The notes under the pieces are model-generated. The model did no database searches and was not told the origin of the DNA. It was given only the letters and a program-made list of their open reading frames with translations. Position numbers and translations under genes: made by a program. DNA of 64,000 nucleotides from Nocardia australiensis (GTDB taxonomy: Bacteria; Actinomycetota; Actinomycetes; Mycobacteriales; Mycobacteriaceae): positions 186,001 to 250,000 of the forward strand of contig NZ_JAJFZM010000001.1 in NCBI RefSeq assembly GCF_020733705.1, given 5' to 3'. Positions 1 through 11,196 of this stretch are shown one piece after another; positions within the stretch are counted from its first letter, which is position 1; every line of letters begins with the position of its first letter.

Positions 1-90
1 GGCAGACGCCGCGGCCTGCGCAGCGCGCTGGCCAAGGGCAGGCTCCCCCGTCGCCTCGCCGGATCCCTGGCGAGCCGGCGCCCGAGCTGA
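1..90 (+). CDS. C-terminal end of a gene cut by the window edge
   Basis: Frame 1 is open from the first base to a TGA at 88-90, giving a 29-residue basic, Arg-rich C-terminus that ends in RRPS. It lies on the same strand as bluB and stops about 45 bp before it, so the two may be cotranscribed. There is too little sequence to assign a family, and it could be a chance open frame. Confidence 0.4.
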   Translation, partial: GRRRGLRSALAKGRLPRRLAGSLASRRPS

Positions 91-134
91 CTCCTGGTCG
101 GTTCCCCCCGTGCGGCTACTGGTTGACTGAGCGG

Positions 135-770
135 ATGTGTGCTGCCGAACTGAGTGTTTACGAAGCGATCCGAATGCGGCGCGACGTGCGCGCCGAGTTC
201 ACCGGCGACGCCATCGACGAGGACACGCTGTTACGCATCCTCGAGGCCGCCCATTGCGCGCCGAGCGTTGGTAACTCGCAACCCTGGGATTTCGTCGTCG
301 TCAGGGAGCCCGCCACCCTGCGCACATTCGCCGATCATGTGGCGGCCAAGCGAACCGAATTCCGCGACGGACTGCCGCCGGAGCGGGCCGCGACGTTCGA
401 GCCGATCAAGATCGAGGGCATTACCGAGAGCGGCACCGCGATCGTGGTCACCTACAACCACGACCGTGGTGGTCCGCAGGTTCTCGGCCGTGCCAGCGTG
501 CCCGAAACCGGTATCTACTCAACGGTTCTGGCGATCCAGAACCTCTGGCTCGCCGCGACCGCCGAGCAGGTCGGCGTCGGCTGGGTGTCGTTCTATGAGA
601 CCGACTTCCTCGCCGAGCTGGTCGGGCTCCCTGATGGCATCCGCCCCGTCGCCTGGCTGTGTATCGGACCGGTCGACGAATTCCAGCGGGTTCCCGATCT
701 GGAACGGTTCGGCTGGCGCACCGGGCGACCACTCAGCGATGCCATCCACCACGAGCGATATCAAGCCTGA
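135..770 (+). CDS. bluB: 5,6-dimethylbenzimidazole synthase BluB
   Basis: BluB is a cytosolic flavoenzyme of the nitroreductase fold. It uses O2 to break down reduced FMN into 5,6-dimethylbenzimidazole, the lower ligand of cobalamin. The 211-residue product has the family's N-terminal RRDVR segment, the CAPSVGNSQPWDF FMN-contact motif near residue 43, and the conserved C-terminal WLCIGPV stretch. Length and motifs fit BluB better than a generic nitroreductase. I chose ATG at 135; a TTG at 123 would add four residues, and neither has a strong Shine-Dalgarno sequence. The gene is convergent with hpf, with about 220 bp between them that holds the hpf terminator. No other cobalamin gene is visible in the window. 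Confidence 0.88.
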   Translation: MCAAELSVYEAIRMRRDVRAEFTGDAIDEDTLLRILEAAHCAPSVGNSQPWDFVVVREPATLRTFADHVAAKRTEFRDGLPPERAATFEPIKIEGITESGTAIVVTYNHDRGGPQVLGRASVPETGIYSTVLAIQNLWLAATAEQVGVGWVSFYETDFLAELVGLPDGIRPVAWLCIGPVDEFQRVPDLERFGWRTGRPLSDAIHHERYQA

Positions 771-949
771 CCGCCAACATCAATCACGATGTCCGCATGG
801 CACCTCGGTTCGATCAGACTCGTTCCAGCACCGCCAACGCGCCGATACCGCCCGCAGCGCCAACTTTTCGATACTGGTGCCCCCGCGGACCAGGCCGTCC
901 CGTGTGATCTCCGTGCCCTCGGGTGGCCAGCGCCGAGATTCGACAGAAA

Positions 950-983
950 AACCCGGCCGACGCGATCGGGCACCGGCCGGGTT
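950..983 (-). terminator. Rho-independent terminator of hpf
   Basis: On the minus strand, about 10 nt after the hpf stop, a 9-bp GC-rich stem (AACCCGGCC pairing with GGCCGGGTT, 16-nt loop) is followed by a run of five T residues. This is a standard intrinsic terminator reading in the hpf direction. Confidence 0.8.
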
Positions 984-993
984 AGACATATTC

Positions 994-1746
994 CTACGCG
1001 AGCCGAATCAGGCCGTAATCGAAAGCGTGACGACGGTAGACAACCGACGGCCGGTCGGTCTCCTGATCCTGGAACAGGAAGAAGTCGTGACCGACCAGTT
1101 CCATCTGGTACAGGGCGTCATCAACGGACATCGGGGTCGCGGTGTGCACCTTGGTACGGACAATGTGTCCGGGACCGGCCGCGTAATCCAATGCCTCCGA
1201 CTCGGGAGAACGGCCATTGTCACTGTCGGGATGATCGTGTGCCTCGACCGTGCCGTTGGCCTGAACGAACAGGGAGTCGTCGGTCAAGTCGGCGGTGGCT
1301 TGGGCAACCGATACCGGCGTTTTGTCCCCATAGTGCACCCGGCGCCGATCCTTGGTGCGACGCAGCCGACTCTCCAGCTTCGCGGTCACGGACTCCAACG
1401 CCGCGTAGAAGCTGTCCGCGCATGCCTCGGCCCGGACGATCGGGCCCTTGCCGCGCGCGGTGATCTCCACCCGCTGGCAGCTTTTGCGCTGGCGGCGGTT
1501 GCGTTCGTGGAACAGCTCTACATCGAAGAGGAAGATCGACGGATCGAAGCGTTCGAGTCGGGAGAGTTTCTCCGCGACATAGATTCGGAAGTGATCAGGT
1601 ACCTCGACGTTGCGACCTTTCACAACGACGTCCGCACCGGTGATCCTTGGTTCGTCCGTCGGGGGTTGCTCTGTCGGCTCGAGGGCGCCGGAATCCAGCA
1701 CCAGAGAATCGGCATCTTTCACTGAAGGTCGTGAAGAAGTCGTCAC
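994..1746 (-). CDS. hpf: Ribosome hibernation promoting factor, long form
   Basis: Long HPF binds the 30S subunit and promotes 100S ribosome dimers in stationary phase or hypoxia. The product is 250 residues. The N-terminal half has the S30AE/YfiA fold (DVVVKGRNVEVPDHFRIYV, then basic segments ending in RRTKDRR). The C-terminal domain holds VVRTKVH-type and FFLFQDQETDRPSVVYRR signatures of the long-form dimerisation domain. The start is GTG at 1746, 6 nt after a clear GGAGG. The longest frame would begin at 1827 but lacks support and would add a non-conserved tail. In mycobacteria this gene also lies next to comF. Confidence 0.9.
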   Translation of the reverse strand: MTTSSRPSVKDADSLVLDSGALEPTEQPPTDEPRITGADVVVKGRNVEVPDHFRIYVAEKLSRLERFDPSIFLFDVELFHERNRRQRKSCQRVEITARGKGPIVRAEACADSFYAALESVTAKLESRLRRTKDRRRVHYGDKTPVSVAQATADLTDDSLFVQANGTVEAHDHPDSDNGRSPESEALDYAAGPGHIVRTKVHTATPMSVDDALYQMELVGHDFFLFQDQETDRPSVVYRRHAFDYGLIRLA

Positions 1747-1930
1747 GCGTACCTCCGAGATATGGCCGCACGGACCGATGCGCGTGCGGCGGGATTGAGC
1801 TGTGCCGATCGAACAATCTCTCGGCACACGGTGTCCGAGGCGCCACCTCCAAACTCTCGGTTCGGGTGTGTGACCGCGACGCTAGTACGCCAACCGGTGG
1901 TCCGCCAGTATTCACGCAAATTTCCCGGCG

Positions 1931-2575
1931 TCAAGCCGCACACATCACCAACACGGCACGTATACATACTCCGATTCCTGCCAGCGCGCGGACCGATTCG
2001 CGGGCCGTCGCGCCGGTCGTCAGCACGTCGTCGACCAGGACTACCTCGGCATTTACCGGGATTTCGGCGGCTGTGCCGTGATCGGAGCAGACCATGATCC
2101 GACCACGGAGATTATGCCGCCGCTCACTGGGTGTCAGGCCCACCGAATCCCGCACTCCCCACCACATCCGCACCAACGGCACCGCCTGGCAATCGGGTAG
2201 CCACCTCGCCGCTTCCCGGGTCGCCCTCAGCACCGGGTCACCGCCGCGTCTGCGGGCCGCCGCCGCCCGACTCGGTGCCGGAATCAGAACCAGTGGCCGA
2301 TCCGCCGCTCGCAGCCGTGCCAGCCCACCCGCAAGTGCCAGCCCGAGCGGCTCGGCCAGATCGAGCCGCCCGCGTTCCTTCGCCGCGAGTACCGCGCGCC
2401 TGCCCGGCCCCGCATATGGTCCGAGCGCCCAGCATGGCACGCCGGGATCGGTGCGCGGCCGGACCCGCACCGGGGTCGCCGCCAGCGCCGCAGCACAGTC
2501 CACGCACCAGCGCACCCCCGCCGCGCCACATCCGGCACAGGCGGCGGGCAGAACCAGATCCAGGAGGGTCAGCAT
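1931..2575 (-). CDS. ComF family phosphoribosyltransferase-like protein
   Basis: The 214-residue protein has an N-terminal double-cysteine zinc-knuckle region (CAGC ... CVDC, near residues 13-26) and a type I phosphoribosyltransferase signature VVLVDDVLTTGAT near residue 180. This is the layout of ComF/GntX proteins. ComF acts in DNA uptake in competent bacteria, but the actinobacterial homologues are uncharacterised, so the role here is open. The start MLTLLDL at 2575 matches the family N-terminus; the frame continues upstream to 2743 but that extension is not ComF-like. It follows lpqB by about 30 bp on the same strand, so cotranscription with mtrAB-lpqB is likely. Confidence 0.85.
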   Translation of the reverse strand: MLTLLDLVLPAACAGCGAAGVRWCVDCAAALAATPVRVRPRTDPGVPCWALGPYAGPGRRAVLAAKERGRLDLAEPLGLALAGGLARLRAADRPLVLIPAPSRAAAARRRGGDPVLRATREAARWLPDCQAVPLVRMWWGVRDSVGLTPSERRHNLRGRIMVCSDHGTAAEIPVNAEVVLVDDVLTTGATARESVRALAGIGVCIRAVLVMCAA

Positions 2576-2606
2576 CGAGCAAGTCTGCGCGACCCCACCG
2601 ACAAGG

Positions 2607-4421
2607 TCAGCCGGGCAGCACCGGAACGGCATTCGCACCGAGGCCGGGCACCTCGCGCCAGTACGATTCACCGCCCGCGGGACTGCTGGTGAATTCGAGC
2701 ACCGCGCGCGAATCGGCAACATACTGATGCTCCGGAGACACACTGACCAGCCGAACCGGCGAGGTCAGATTGCGACCGGTCACCGACGACAAACCGGAGC
2801 CGTCGATCTGCACCGTGCGCACCGGATCCACGTTGCCCTGGCAAGCGATCATGATCGTGTCGCCGGTGAACCAGTCCAGCGATATCGCCGGGGTACTCAA
2901 CTCGAGCGCCACCGGAAGCGGCGAGGACAGTGCGTACTTGCCGTTGGGCTGCGGGACGACGACCGCGATATAGACCTTGCCGTCCGCGATCAGCGCGGCC
3001 CGCGCTCCCGTCCGGGAAATTCGCAGTTCGGTGATCGGCAACCGCGGTGCCGAGGCGGACGTCGCGTCGGTCAGCGCCGAAATGTCGACATCCTGCACCG
3101 AGACGGTTCCGGTGCCACGATCATTGACCGCGCGGATCACCCGTTCACCATCGATGACCGCCCACGCTGCGCCACCGTCCGCGGTCCAAGACGGTCTGGT
3201 GATGGTAGCGCCCTCGGCGACCGGGAAGGCGCTGCCACCATAGCTGCCGATCATCAGTGTGCGCGCAGGCTCCGGTCGCGGCCGCCCGGCATCGGCGACG
3301 GCGGCGACGAGTTGACCATCCGGTGACAGCCCGACCGACTGTAGATTGTTGACGGCACCGAAATAGCCCGGCGGTGTAACCATGCCGTCCCCCGTGACCT
3401 GCACCAGGGAACCATTGCGCACTGCGTGTAACCCGACGCGATTCTGGGTGTGCTCCACCAGATTGAGCTGATCGACGTCGGCGACCGACCAGCCGTTCGC
3501 AGCGTAGCGATCATCGAGGGGCTTCCCGTCGGCCAGCAGCATGTACGGACCGAGGATGTCGGCAGCGGCCAGGGTGAGCACCACCTGTCCGGCGAGCAGC
3601 TCGCGGTCTCGCTGAGACAGGCCGCCCGCACCGGCGAAATCGATGCGCACCCCGCCGAGCCCGACACCGACCTCGCCGGAGTCACTGGATGCCTTGGTGA
3701 TCGGGCCACGCACCGCGACGGGCGCGGCGAGTTCATTGCGCACCACCGGTGCCAGCTCGGGCTGACTGCCCTCGGTGAGCAGGCTCAACAAACGTTCGGT
3801 TAGCTGGCTCTTGGCCACCGAGATCCATCGCAGATCCGGGACAGCGGCGGTGCCCGACTGATCGATGAAATACAGCACGTTGCGCTGGTAGGACTTGGCG
3901 AAGGCGGTCTGGTCCATCACCACACCGTCGGGCAGCTGGTCGATGCGCCATTCGTCGTCGACCTTGCTCATCTCGATCTTGTTTTCCAGGGTGCCTTCGG
4001 TGGCCTTGTAGGAGCCGTTCGGTGCCAGCTCGCCTACCTTGCGCGCCCGAATCACATAGGTGGCCTTGTCACCTGAACGGGATTCGCGCAGCGTATCCGC
4101 CTTTTCCACGATCGTGGTGCTCTTCGCGTCATCCCAGCGCGCCGCCTCCGACACTGTCATGTATTGCCTGGCGGCCGCATGCCGATTCGTCGGATCGGCG
4201 GTCGCCTGCAGGAAGTCTCCCAGCAACAGGTCCGGATCGCGGCCTTGGATGGGCGACGGCGGCCCATCGGTGGCGGGTGCGCGGTTGATAGTGCCCAACG
4301 CTTGTGGAGCGGAGGATTCCGGCAGGCTCGCGCACCCGGTGAGTACCAGCAACGTCACGAGAGCGGTCGCGCCAAGCCCGGCCCGCCGCCGCAACCTCCG
4401 GTACGTCGCGCGCATGTTCAT
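2607..4421 (-). CDS. lpqB: Lipoprotein LpqB, partner of the MtrAB two-component system
   Basis: LpqB is an exported lipoprotein that in mycobacteria interacts with the extracytoplasmic part of MtrB and modulates MtrA phosphorylation. The 604-residue product starts with a basic n-region, a hydrophobic stretch and a lipobox LTGC with the lipidated cysteine at residue 30. A GerMN-type domain then a C-terminal beta-propeller-like region follow. The start ATG at 4421 overlaps the mtrB stop by 4 bp (ATGA), which argues for translational coupling; an in-frame ATG two codons later is an alternative. The order mtrA-mtrB-lpqB is the conserved actinobacterial one. Confidence 0.93.
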   Translation of the reverse strand: MNMRATYRRLRRRAGLGATALVTLLVLTGCASLPESSAPQALGTINRAPATDGPPSPIQGRDPDLLLGDFLQATADPTNRHAAARQYMTVSEAARWDDAKSTTIVEKADTLRESRSGDKATYVIRARKVGELAPNGSYKATEGTLENKIEMSKVDDEWRIDQLPDGVVMDQTAFAKSYQRNVLYFIDQSGTAAVPDLRWISVAKSQLTERLLSLLTEGSQPELAPVVRNELAAPVAVRGPITKASSDSGEVGVGLGGVRIDFAGAGGLSQRDRELLAGQVVLTLAAADILGPYMLLADGKPLDDRYAANGWSVADVDQLNLVEHTQNRVGLHAVRNGSLVQVTGDGMVTPPGYFGAVNNLQSVGLSPDGQLVAAVADAGRPRPEPARTLMIGSYGGSAFPVAEGATITRPSWTADGGAAWAVIDGERVIRAVNDRGTGTVSVQDVDISALTDATSASAPRLPITELRISRTGARAALIADGKVYIAVVVPQPNGKYALSSPLPVALELSTPAISLDWFTGDTIMIACQGNVDPVRTVQIDGSGLSSVTGRNLTSPVRLVSVSPEHQYVADSRAVLEFTSSPAGGESYWREVPGLGANAVPVLPG

Positions 4422-6388
4422 GACTGTACGTCCCCGCCACGGCCGAGCAGGGTGTCGCCTGACTGTCCGGACTTGCCGACGCCGGCGTCGTCCGCGCTGT
4501 CCTCGGCGTGCGGGCCGACACCATTCGTAGCCTCGGTCTTGGTGGGCTCGCCATGGTCGACGGACTCCGCCCGGTCGGCGGAGTCGGCCACCGGCTCGAC
4601 AGCCCGGGGCGTGGACTCGCCGGATCGAGGCACGGACTCGCCGGACTCGGTCACCGCTTCGACGGCATCCGCGCCGGGATCCTCGGTCGCGCCCTCATCC
4701 AGCTCGACACCATCGGCAGCCACCGGCTCTACCAACCGAACCTGCGGATGTTTGCGCGACGCGGGTTCCAGCGCCAGCGGACTCGTGCCGAGTTTCTTGC
4801 CACGCACCAGCGGCAGCGTGAGCCGGAAGCTGGCGCCGACACCGACCTCGCCCCACGCCTCGAGCTTGCCCTCGTGCAGATTCGCGTCCTCGACACTGAT
4901 CGCCAAACCCAGCCCGGTACCGCCGGAACGACGCATCCGCGACGGATCCGAACGCCAGAACCGGTTGAAGACCAGCTTCTCTTCGCCCGGTCGCAGCCCG
5001 ATCCCCTGGTCCCGGACGATTACCGCGACCGCATTCGCGTGGAGGTCACCGCGCATCCGGATCAACACCGGCTTACCCTCGCTGTGGTCGATGGCATTGG
5101 CTAGCAGATTGCGTAGCACCCGCTCCACCCGGCGTGGATCGACCTCGGCGACCAGCGGTTCCTCCGGCAGGTCGATGACCACCTCCACACCCGCCTCCTT
5201 CGCCAGGTGCCGGACAGTGGAGATCGCGGCACGCGCGCACATGCGCACGTCAAGGGATTCGACCTGTAGTTCGGCGACACCCGCGTCGTGGCGGCTGATC
5301 TCGAGCAGGTCATTCAACAGACCTTCGAAGCGGTCGAGCTCGGTGACCAGGAGTTCGGCGCTGCGCGCGAGTGCGGGATCGAGGTCGCCGCTGCTGCCAT
5401 GGATCAGATCGGCTGCCATACGCACCGTGGTCAGCGGGGTACGCAACTCGTGGCTGACGTCCGAGGTGAACCGGCGCTGTAGGTTGCCGAACTCCTCCAG
5501 CTGGGTGATCTGGTTGGACAGACTCTCGGCCATCTCGTTGAAAGCCTGAGCCAGCCGTGCCATGTCGTCTTCGCCGCGTACCAGCATGCGTTCCTTGAGC
5601 CTGCCGTCGGCGAAGCGTCCCGCGATCCGGGCTGCCGAGCGGATCGGCAGCACAACCTGGCGCGTCACCAGCGCGGAGATCGCGGCAAGCAACACCAGCA
5701 GGACGACGCCGCCGATCATCATGGTGCCGCGCATCAGCGACAGGCTGCGTTCCTCGTTGGCCAGCGGGAAGATCAAATAGATCTGCAGTGTGGGGATATC
5801 GGCACTCGGGCTGCCGATGATCAGCACCCGGCCGTGATAGCCCTCCGGGTTCGCTATGGTCGCGAACTGGTAGCTGACCTGGTTGCGCTCGACGAATCGG
5901 CGTAGTTCCTCCGGCACCTCCTGGATCGGACCGGAGTGGATCTGCTGCGGCGGCATGCCGCCGACGACGCTCAGCGCCGAATCGAAACTGCCCGCAGCGC
6001 CAGTGGATTGGCCGGTGCCGCCGCGGCTGGACAGCGCGTTGCGCGCCTCTTCCAGCCGCTGCGGCTGGGCGCCGATATCGTGCACACCAGCCAGCTGGCT
6101 CTCCACCGTGTTACGCGCCCGGTCCATCTCCTCGACCGCGGCGTTGATCTTCGCGTCCAACAGTCGGTCGGTGATCTGGCTGGTCAACACGACACCCAGG
6201 ATCGTGATGACGATCAACGACAGCGTGAGTGTCGAGACGATGACGCGCAATTGCAGCGAACGGCGCCAGACATGGCCGAGCGCGGTGCCGACGTCCTTGA
6301 ACCAGGCCATCGTCGGCGCGAGCGATCGTTCGAGACGTTGGACTACCCCTCCTGGGCCACTCGAACGATCGGCATCGCCTTCGGTCAC
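4418..6388 (-). CDS. mtrB: Sensor histidine kinase MtrB
   Basis: MtrB is the membrane sensor kinase that phosphorylates MtrA, linking cell-wall and septum state to replication and division genes. The 656-residue protein has a first membrane segment near 48-70, an extracytoplasmic domain to about 220, a second membrane segment near 223-243, and a HAMP domain. The dimerisation helix carries the phospho-acceptor His313 in [10 protein letters not shown]. It is followed by N ([12 protein letters not shown]), G1 (DQGIGL) and G2 (GTGLGLAIS) boxes. A long acidic, low-complexity tail of roughly 110 residues follows the ATPase domain. The gene overlaps both mtrA and lpqB by 4 bp, so the three are translated as a coupled unit. 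Confidence 0.95.
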   Translation of the reverse strand: MTEGDADRSSGPGGVVQRLERSLAPTMAWFKDVGTALGHVWRRSLQLRVIVSTLTLSLIVITILGVVLTSQITDRLLDAKINAAVEEMDRARNTVESQLAGVHDIGAQPQRLEEARNALSSRGGTGQSTGAAGSFDSALSVVGGMPPQQIHSGPIQEVPEELRRFVERNQVSYQFATIANPEGYHGRVLIIGSPSADIPTLQIYLIFPLANEERSLSLMRGTMMIGGVVLLVLLAAISALVTRQVVLPIRSAARIAGRFADGRLKERMLVRGEDDMARLAQAFNEMAESLSNQITQLEEFGNLQRRFTSDVSHELRTPLTTVRMAADLIHGSSGDLDPALARSAELLVTELDRFEGLLNDLLEISRHDAGVAELQVESLDVRMCARAAISTVRHLAKEAGVEVVIDLPEEPLVAEVDPRRVERVLRNLLANAIDHSEGKPVLIRMRGDLHANAVAVIVRDQGIGLRPGEEKLVFNRFWRSDPSRMRRSGGTGLGLAISVEDANLHEGKLEAWGEVGVGASFRLTLPLVRGKKLGTSPLALEPASRKHPQVRLVEPVAADGVELDEGATEDPGADAVEAVTESGESVPRSGESTPRAVEPVADSADRAESVDHGEPTKTEATNGVGPHAEDSADDAGVGKSGQSGDTLLGRGGDVQS

Positions 6389-7062
6389 GGGGGTCCGGCC
6401 TTGTAACCGACACCGCGGACGGTCAGCACAATCTCCGGATTCTCCGGGTCTTTCTCGACCTTCGCACGTAGTCGCTGGACGTGCACGTTCACCAGGCGGG
6501 TGTCGGCGGCATGCCGGTAGCCCCAGACCTGCTCGAGCAGCACTTCACGGGTGAAAACCTGGCGTGGCTTGCGGGCCAGCGCGACAAGTAGATCGAACTC
6601 CAGCGGCGTCAGCGAGATCTGCGCGCCGCTGCGGGTCACCTTGTGCGCGGGTACATCGATGACGATGTCCGCGATGGACAGCAGTTCGGCCGGTTCCTCT
6701 TCGGTGCGGCGCAGGCGGGCACGTACCCGCGCGACGAGTTCCTTGGGCTTGAACGGCTTGACGATATAATCGTCGGCACCGGACTCCAGCCCGAGCACGA
6801 CGTCGACCGTGTCGGTCTTCGCCGTGAGCATCACGATCGGCACTCCGGAATCGGCCCGCAGCACGCGGCACACATCGATGCCGTTCATGCCGGGCAGCAT
6901 GAGGTCCAGCAACACAAGATCGGGGCGGATCTCACGAACGGCCGCCAGCGCCTGCGTGCCGTCGCCGACCACATGCGGGTCGAACCCTTCCCCGCGCAAG
7001 ACGATCGTGAGCATCTCAGCGAGCGCCATATCGTCGTCGACGACCAGAATCTTCGGCTTCAT
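6385..7062 (-). CDS. mtrA: Response regulator MtrA
   Basis: MtrA is an OmpR/PhoB-type DNA-binding response regulator that is essential in mycobacteria. The 225-residue protein has the acidic pocket VVDDD at the N-terminus, phospho-acceptor Asp53, conserved Lys102 in VKPF, and a C-terminal winged helix ending in VRGVGYKAG. The start ATG at 7062 gives the canonical [12 protein letters not shown]-terminus; the frame runs upstream to 7113, but that extra part is not family-like. The last 4 bp overlap mtrB. About 78 bp separate it from tmk upstream, enough for its own promoter, although I could not pick one with confidence. Confidence 0.95.
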   Translation of the reverse strand: MKPKILVVDDDMALAEMLTIVLRGEGFDPHVVGDGTQALAAVREIRPDLVLLDLMLPGMNGIDVCRVLRADSGVPIVMLTAKTDTVDVVLGLESGADDYIVKPFKPKELVARVRARLRRTEEEPAELLSIADIVIDVPAHKVTRSGAQISLTPLEFDLLVALARKPRQVFTREVLLEQVWGYRHAADTRLVNVHVQRLRAKVEKDPENPEIVLTVRGVGYKAGPP

Positions 7063-7140
7063 AATTACTATGGTGTCATCTCTCCGGTTCGGATCGGGCC
7101 GCCACGCCAACACTCATGGGATCCCGCGGCACATCCAACC

Positions 7141-7788
7141 TTATCGGCCCACGATTTCGGCGAGTCGCGCGGCCAATGCACTCGGATCGTCATCGGATCG
7201 GTATATCCACCACGGGCCGTACCAGTCGCGTTCGGCCAGCTGTCGATACACCGCACCGGTGCGGGCCTGGAGCCCACCATCGCGCTCGTAGGCGTCGAGC
7301 GCGCGAGTGTCGTCGAGTTCGCCTCGCCTGCGCGCCCGGTCGGCCGCCACCTCGGTGGGCACGTCCAGCAACAGCTGCGCATCCGGCACCGGCAGCGCGA
7401 ACCTGCCGAACTCCAATTCGCCGACCCAATCAACGATTTCGCCGTCGGCCGACTGTTGTGCCCTAGCCGCCGAGTAGGCCGCGTTGGAAGCGACGTAGCG
7501 ATCGAGGATCACAAGGTCGTTGGCGTCCAAAAGATTCGACAGTTCGATCCGGGCATCGGCTCGGTCCAACGCGAAAAGCAACGCCATGGCGTTGATCGAG
7601 GCGGCGAGATCGCCATGGGCACCACGTAGCGCCTGCGCCGCGAGATCAGCGTGCACCGATCGACCATAGCGCGGAAACGCGAGCGTACCGGCCCGCACAC
7701 CACTGTCGCGCAATCCGGTGAGCAGCTTCTCGATCAGCGTCCGCTTTCCGGCACCGTCGAGGCCCTCTACCGCGATGAAGACGCCCAT
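7141..7788 (-). CDS. tmk: Thymidylate kinase
   Basis: Tmk phosphorylates dTMP to dTDP for DNA synthesis. The 215-residue product begins MGVFIAVEGLDGAGKRT, in which the P-loop GLDGAGKRT is the actinobacterial variant. It also carries the DRY motif in ILDRYVASNAAYSAAR that contacts the substrate, and a downstream LID region. Length matches the mycobacterial enzyme. The start at 7788 was chosen by family alignment; the frame extends upstream to 7875 without homology. It lies between ahcY and mtrA in the same order as in M. tuberculosis, but here a small divergent secreted-protein gene separates it from ahcY. Confidence 0.93.
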   Translation of the reverse strand: MGVFIAVEGLDGAGKRTLIEKLLTGLRDSGVRAGTLAFPRYGRSVHADLAAQALRGAHGDLAASINAMALLFALDRADARIELSNLLDANDLVILDRYVASNAAYSAARAQQSADGEIVDWVGELEFGRFALPVPDAQLLLDVPTEVAADRARRRGELDDTRALDAYERDGGLQARTGAVYRQLAERDWYGPWWIYRSDDDPSALAARLAEIVGR

Positions 7789-7951
7789 GCGCAGGAGATT
7801 ACAGGCGACCGTGACGCGGCTTCGGGCACCCCTTCGGAATTCCGTTCGAGATGTTACAGCTTCAGTTGCCCGCAAAATTCAGGTCTAACGGAGGAAGGCA
7901 CCTGGCGGGCAAAGTAATTCACGATCCATCACCTATCGCGAAGGACTATCC

Positions 7952-8200
7952 GTGACCTCGACCACCAGCCGTCGCACCCGACGAGTCGCCGTAGCCGTGT
8001 TCACTTTGGCGATCAGCGCCGGCATCGCCTGCGGCACCGCCGCCGCCGCACCGCTGCCGCTGACTCCCGCCGAACCAACGCCGAGCCCGGTGGTCGACAC
8101 CTCGCAGGGAGCCGCGATCGGAGCGACGGGCAGCGCGAGCGGCAACCCGTTGAGCAAGATCGATCCGCTGAGTGCATGCTCGCCCGGCACGGTCTGCTGA
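7952..8200 (+). CDS. Small secreted protein with two C-terminal cysteines
   Basis: This is an 82-residue ORF starting with GTG at 7952, 5 nt after a GAAGGA Shine-Dalgarno-like sequence. An Arg-rich n-region, a hydrophobic core and an AAAA-P cleavage-type site near residue 33 predict Sec export. The mature peptide is about 48 residues, Pro/Ser/Thr/Gly-rich, and ends in CSPGTVC. The two cysteines, six positions apart at the very C-terminus, could form a small disulfide loop. I do not recognise a family. It is the only plus-strand gene between tmk and ahcY and is closed by the bidirectional terminator at 8229-8275. Confidence 0.7.
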   Translation: MTSTTSRRTRRVAVAVFTLAISAGIACGTAAAAPLPLTPAEPTPSPVVDTSQGAAIGATGSASGNPLSKIDPLSACSPGTVC

Positions 8201-8228
8201 TAACGGCCATACCAGCACCGCCAGCCGA

Positions 8229-8275
8229 AAAAGCGCAGGCCCGCTGACCGGAAAGGTCGACGGACCTGCGCTTTT
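8229..8275. terminator. Bidirectional terminator between the small secreted protein and ahcY
   Basis: An 11-bp perfect stem (AAAAGCGCAGG pairing with CCTGCGCTTTT) has A-runs on one side and T-runs on the other, so it terminates transcription from both directions. It sits in the roughly 80-bp gap between two convergent genes. Confidence 0.85.
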
Positions 8276-8282
8276 CTATTGC

Positions 8283-9785
<1,503 letters not shown>

Positions 9786-9854
9786 CAGCCTCTATCTGCC
9801 TCTCCTGGATGTCGGTACTCCAGGCAAGGCTAGTCGCTGAATCGTGCCCGTGGA

Positions 9855-11012
9855 CTACACGGTTGCCCCGAAGTCGGTCAGGATGCGGCGGCGCTTGCGG
9901 GGCTGAATATTTGCGAGGGTGATGTCACCGCCGTAATGCGCGAGCACGCGATGATCCATGACGCGTCTCCACAGCGGTGGAATGACGGCCAGCACGATCA
10001 TGGTGGCGTAACCGGCAGGCAGTTGCGGCGCCTGCGTCGAACTACGCAAGGTCTGGTATCTGCGCCCTGGATTCGCGTGATGGTCGCTGTGGCGCTGAAG
10101 ATGGAAAAGAAAGATATTCGTAACCAGCCGGTCGCTGTTCCAGCTGTCACTCGGTGAGCAACGCGCGTAGGAGCCGCTGGGGCGCCGTGCCCGCAGCAGC
10201 CCGTAGTGCTCGACATAGTTCACCGTCTCCAGCAGCGCGATACCGATCACGGCCTGCAACAACAGATACGGCGATATGCGCAAACCGAATATGGCCAGCA
10301 GGGTGCCGAACAACACCACGCTCATCGACCACGCCTGCAGAATGTTGTTGTGCACGCTCCACCAACGGTGCCCCTTGCGCGTCAGCCTCTCGTGTTCCAA
10401 CGTGAGGGCGGAGCAAAAACCGCCGGAAATGGTGCGTGGCAGGAACTCCCAGAGCGACTCGCCCATTCTCGCGCTGGCCGGATCTTGCGGCGTCGCCACT
10501 CGGACGTGATGGCCGCGATTGTGCTCGACGAAGAAATGCCCGTATCCCGACTGCGCGAGCGCGATCTTGGCCAACCAGCGCTCCATGGGCTCAACCCGGT
10601 GTCCGAGTTCGTGCGCCGCGTTGATACCGATGCCGCTGACAAAACCCAATGTTGCTGCGAGACCGAGCTTGTCGACGATGCTCAGTTCGTCACCGGCCCA
10701 CATGTAGCAGGCGATGCCGAGGCCGATCAGCTGGATCGGCAGGAACAGATATGTGCACCACCGGTAGTACCGATCCTTGGACAGCAGCTCGTAGTCCTCG
10801 TCGCGCGGATTGCTGCCGTCCTCGCCGACCAACCGATCCAGGATCGGAATCACGATCAGCACAATGATCGGGCCGATCCACCACAGGGCGACGGCACCGG
10901 TATGCAGGACCAGCTGGGAGGGCAACAGCGCGCACGATGGGGCGATCAAACCCAAAACCCACAGATGGCGTTTGGGATCAACTGATCCCCTCGGTTTGCC
11001 AACCGATTGCAC
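9855..11012 (-). CDS. alkB: Alkane 1-monooxygenase, second copy without its own rubredoxins
   Basis: This is a membrane di-iron hydroxylase that oxidises medium-chain n-alkanes at the terminal carbon, using electrons from rubredoxin. The 385-residue protein has the histidine boxes HELGH, EHNRGHH and LQRHSDHH, the NYVEHYG motif, and several hydrophobic membrane spans. It is clearly paralogous to the AlkB at 12240-13505 but diverged. GTG at 11012 is the furthest start; its ribosome site is weak. It lies about 180 bp downstream of the TetR gene on the same strand, and no rubredoxin is adjacent, so it probably shares the two rubredoxins upstream. Confidence 0.88.
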   Translation of the reverse strand: MQSVGKPRGSVDPKRHLWVLGLIAPSCALLPSQLVLHTGAVALWWIGPIIVLIVIPILDRLVGEDGSNPRDEDYELLSKDRYYRWCTYLFLPIQLIGLGIACYMWAGDELSIVDKLGLAATLGFVSGIGINAAHELGHRVEPMERWLAKIALAQSGYGHFFVEHNRGHHVRVATPQDPASARMGESLWEFLPRTISGGFCSALTLEHERLTRKGHRWWSVHNNILQAWSMSVVLFGTLLAIFGLRISPYLLLQAVIGIALLETVNYVEHYGLLRARRPSGSYARCSPSDSWNSDRLVTNIFLFHLQRHSDHHANPGRRYQTLRSSTQAPQLPAGYATMIVLAVIPPLWRRVMDHRVLAHYGGDITLANIQPRKRRRILTDFGATV

Positions 11013-11196
11013 GTTTGCCCCACTAAAGAAGAACCCTGACTCCGACGGATTAGGATACCTTCAGGCTTTGGGTGTGTTCCACAGTGGGAAGTGTGCAAAC
11101 TGTGGCCATATCCAGCCAGTTGGTTCACAGACGGGTTCTGTCGTGGCGACCATCGCTGGACGCCGGTCCCAGCCTGCGGCGAAGAACGCCGTGATG

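Noticed and set aside
154..1725. Long plus-strand open frame of about 520 codons across bluB and hpf
   Set aside because: It is Arg/Pro/Ser-rich, shows no domain, and overlaps two well-supported genes in other frames. This is a normal effect of high GC content.
4164..5549. Plus-strand open frame of 461 codons opposite lpqB and mtrB
   Set aside because: It is antisense to clear lpqB and mtrB coding sequence, with low-complexity Ser/Arg composition and no ribosome site.
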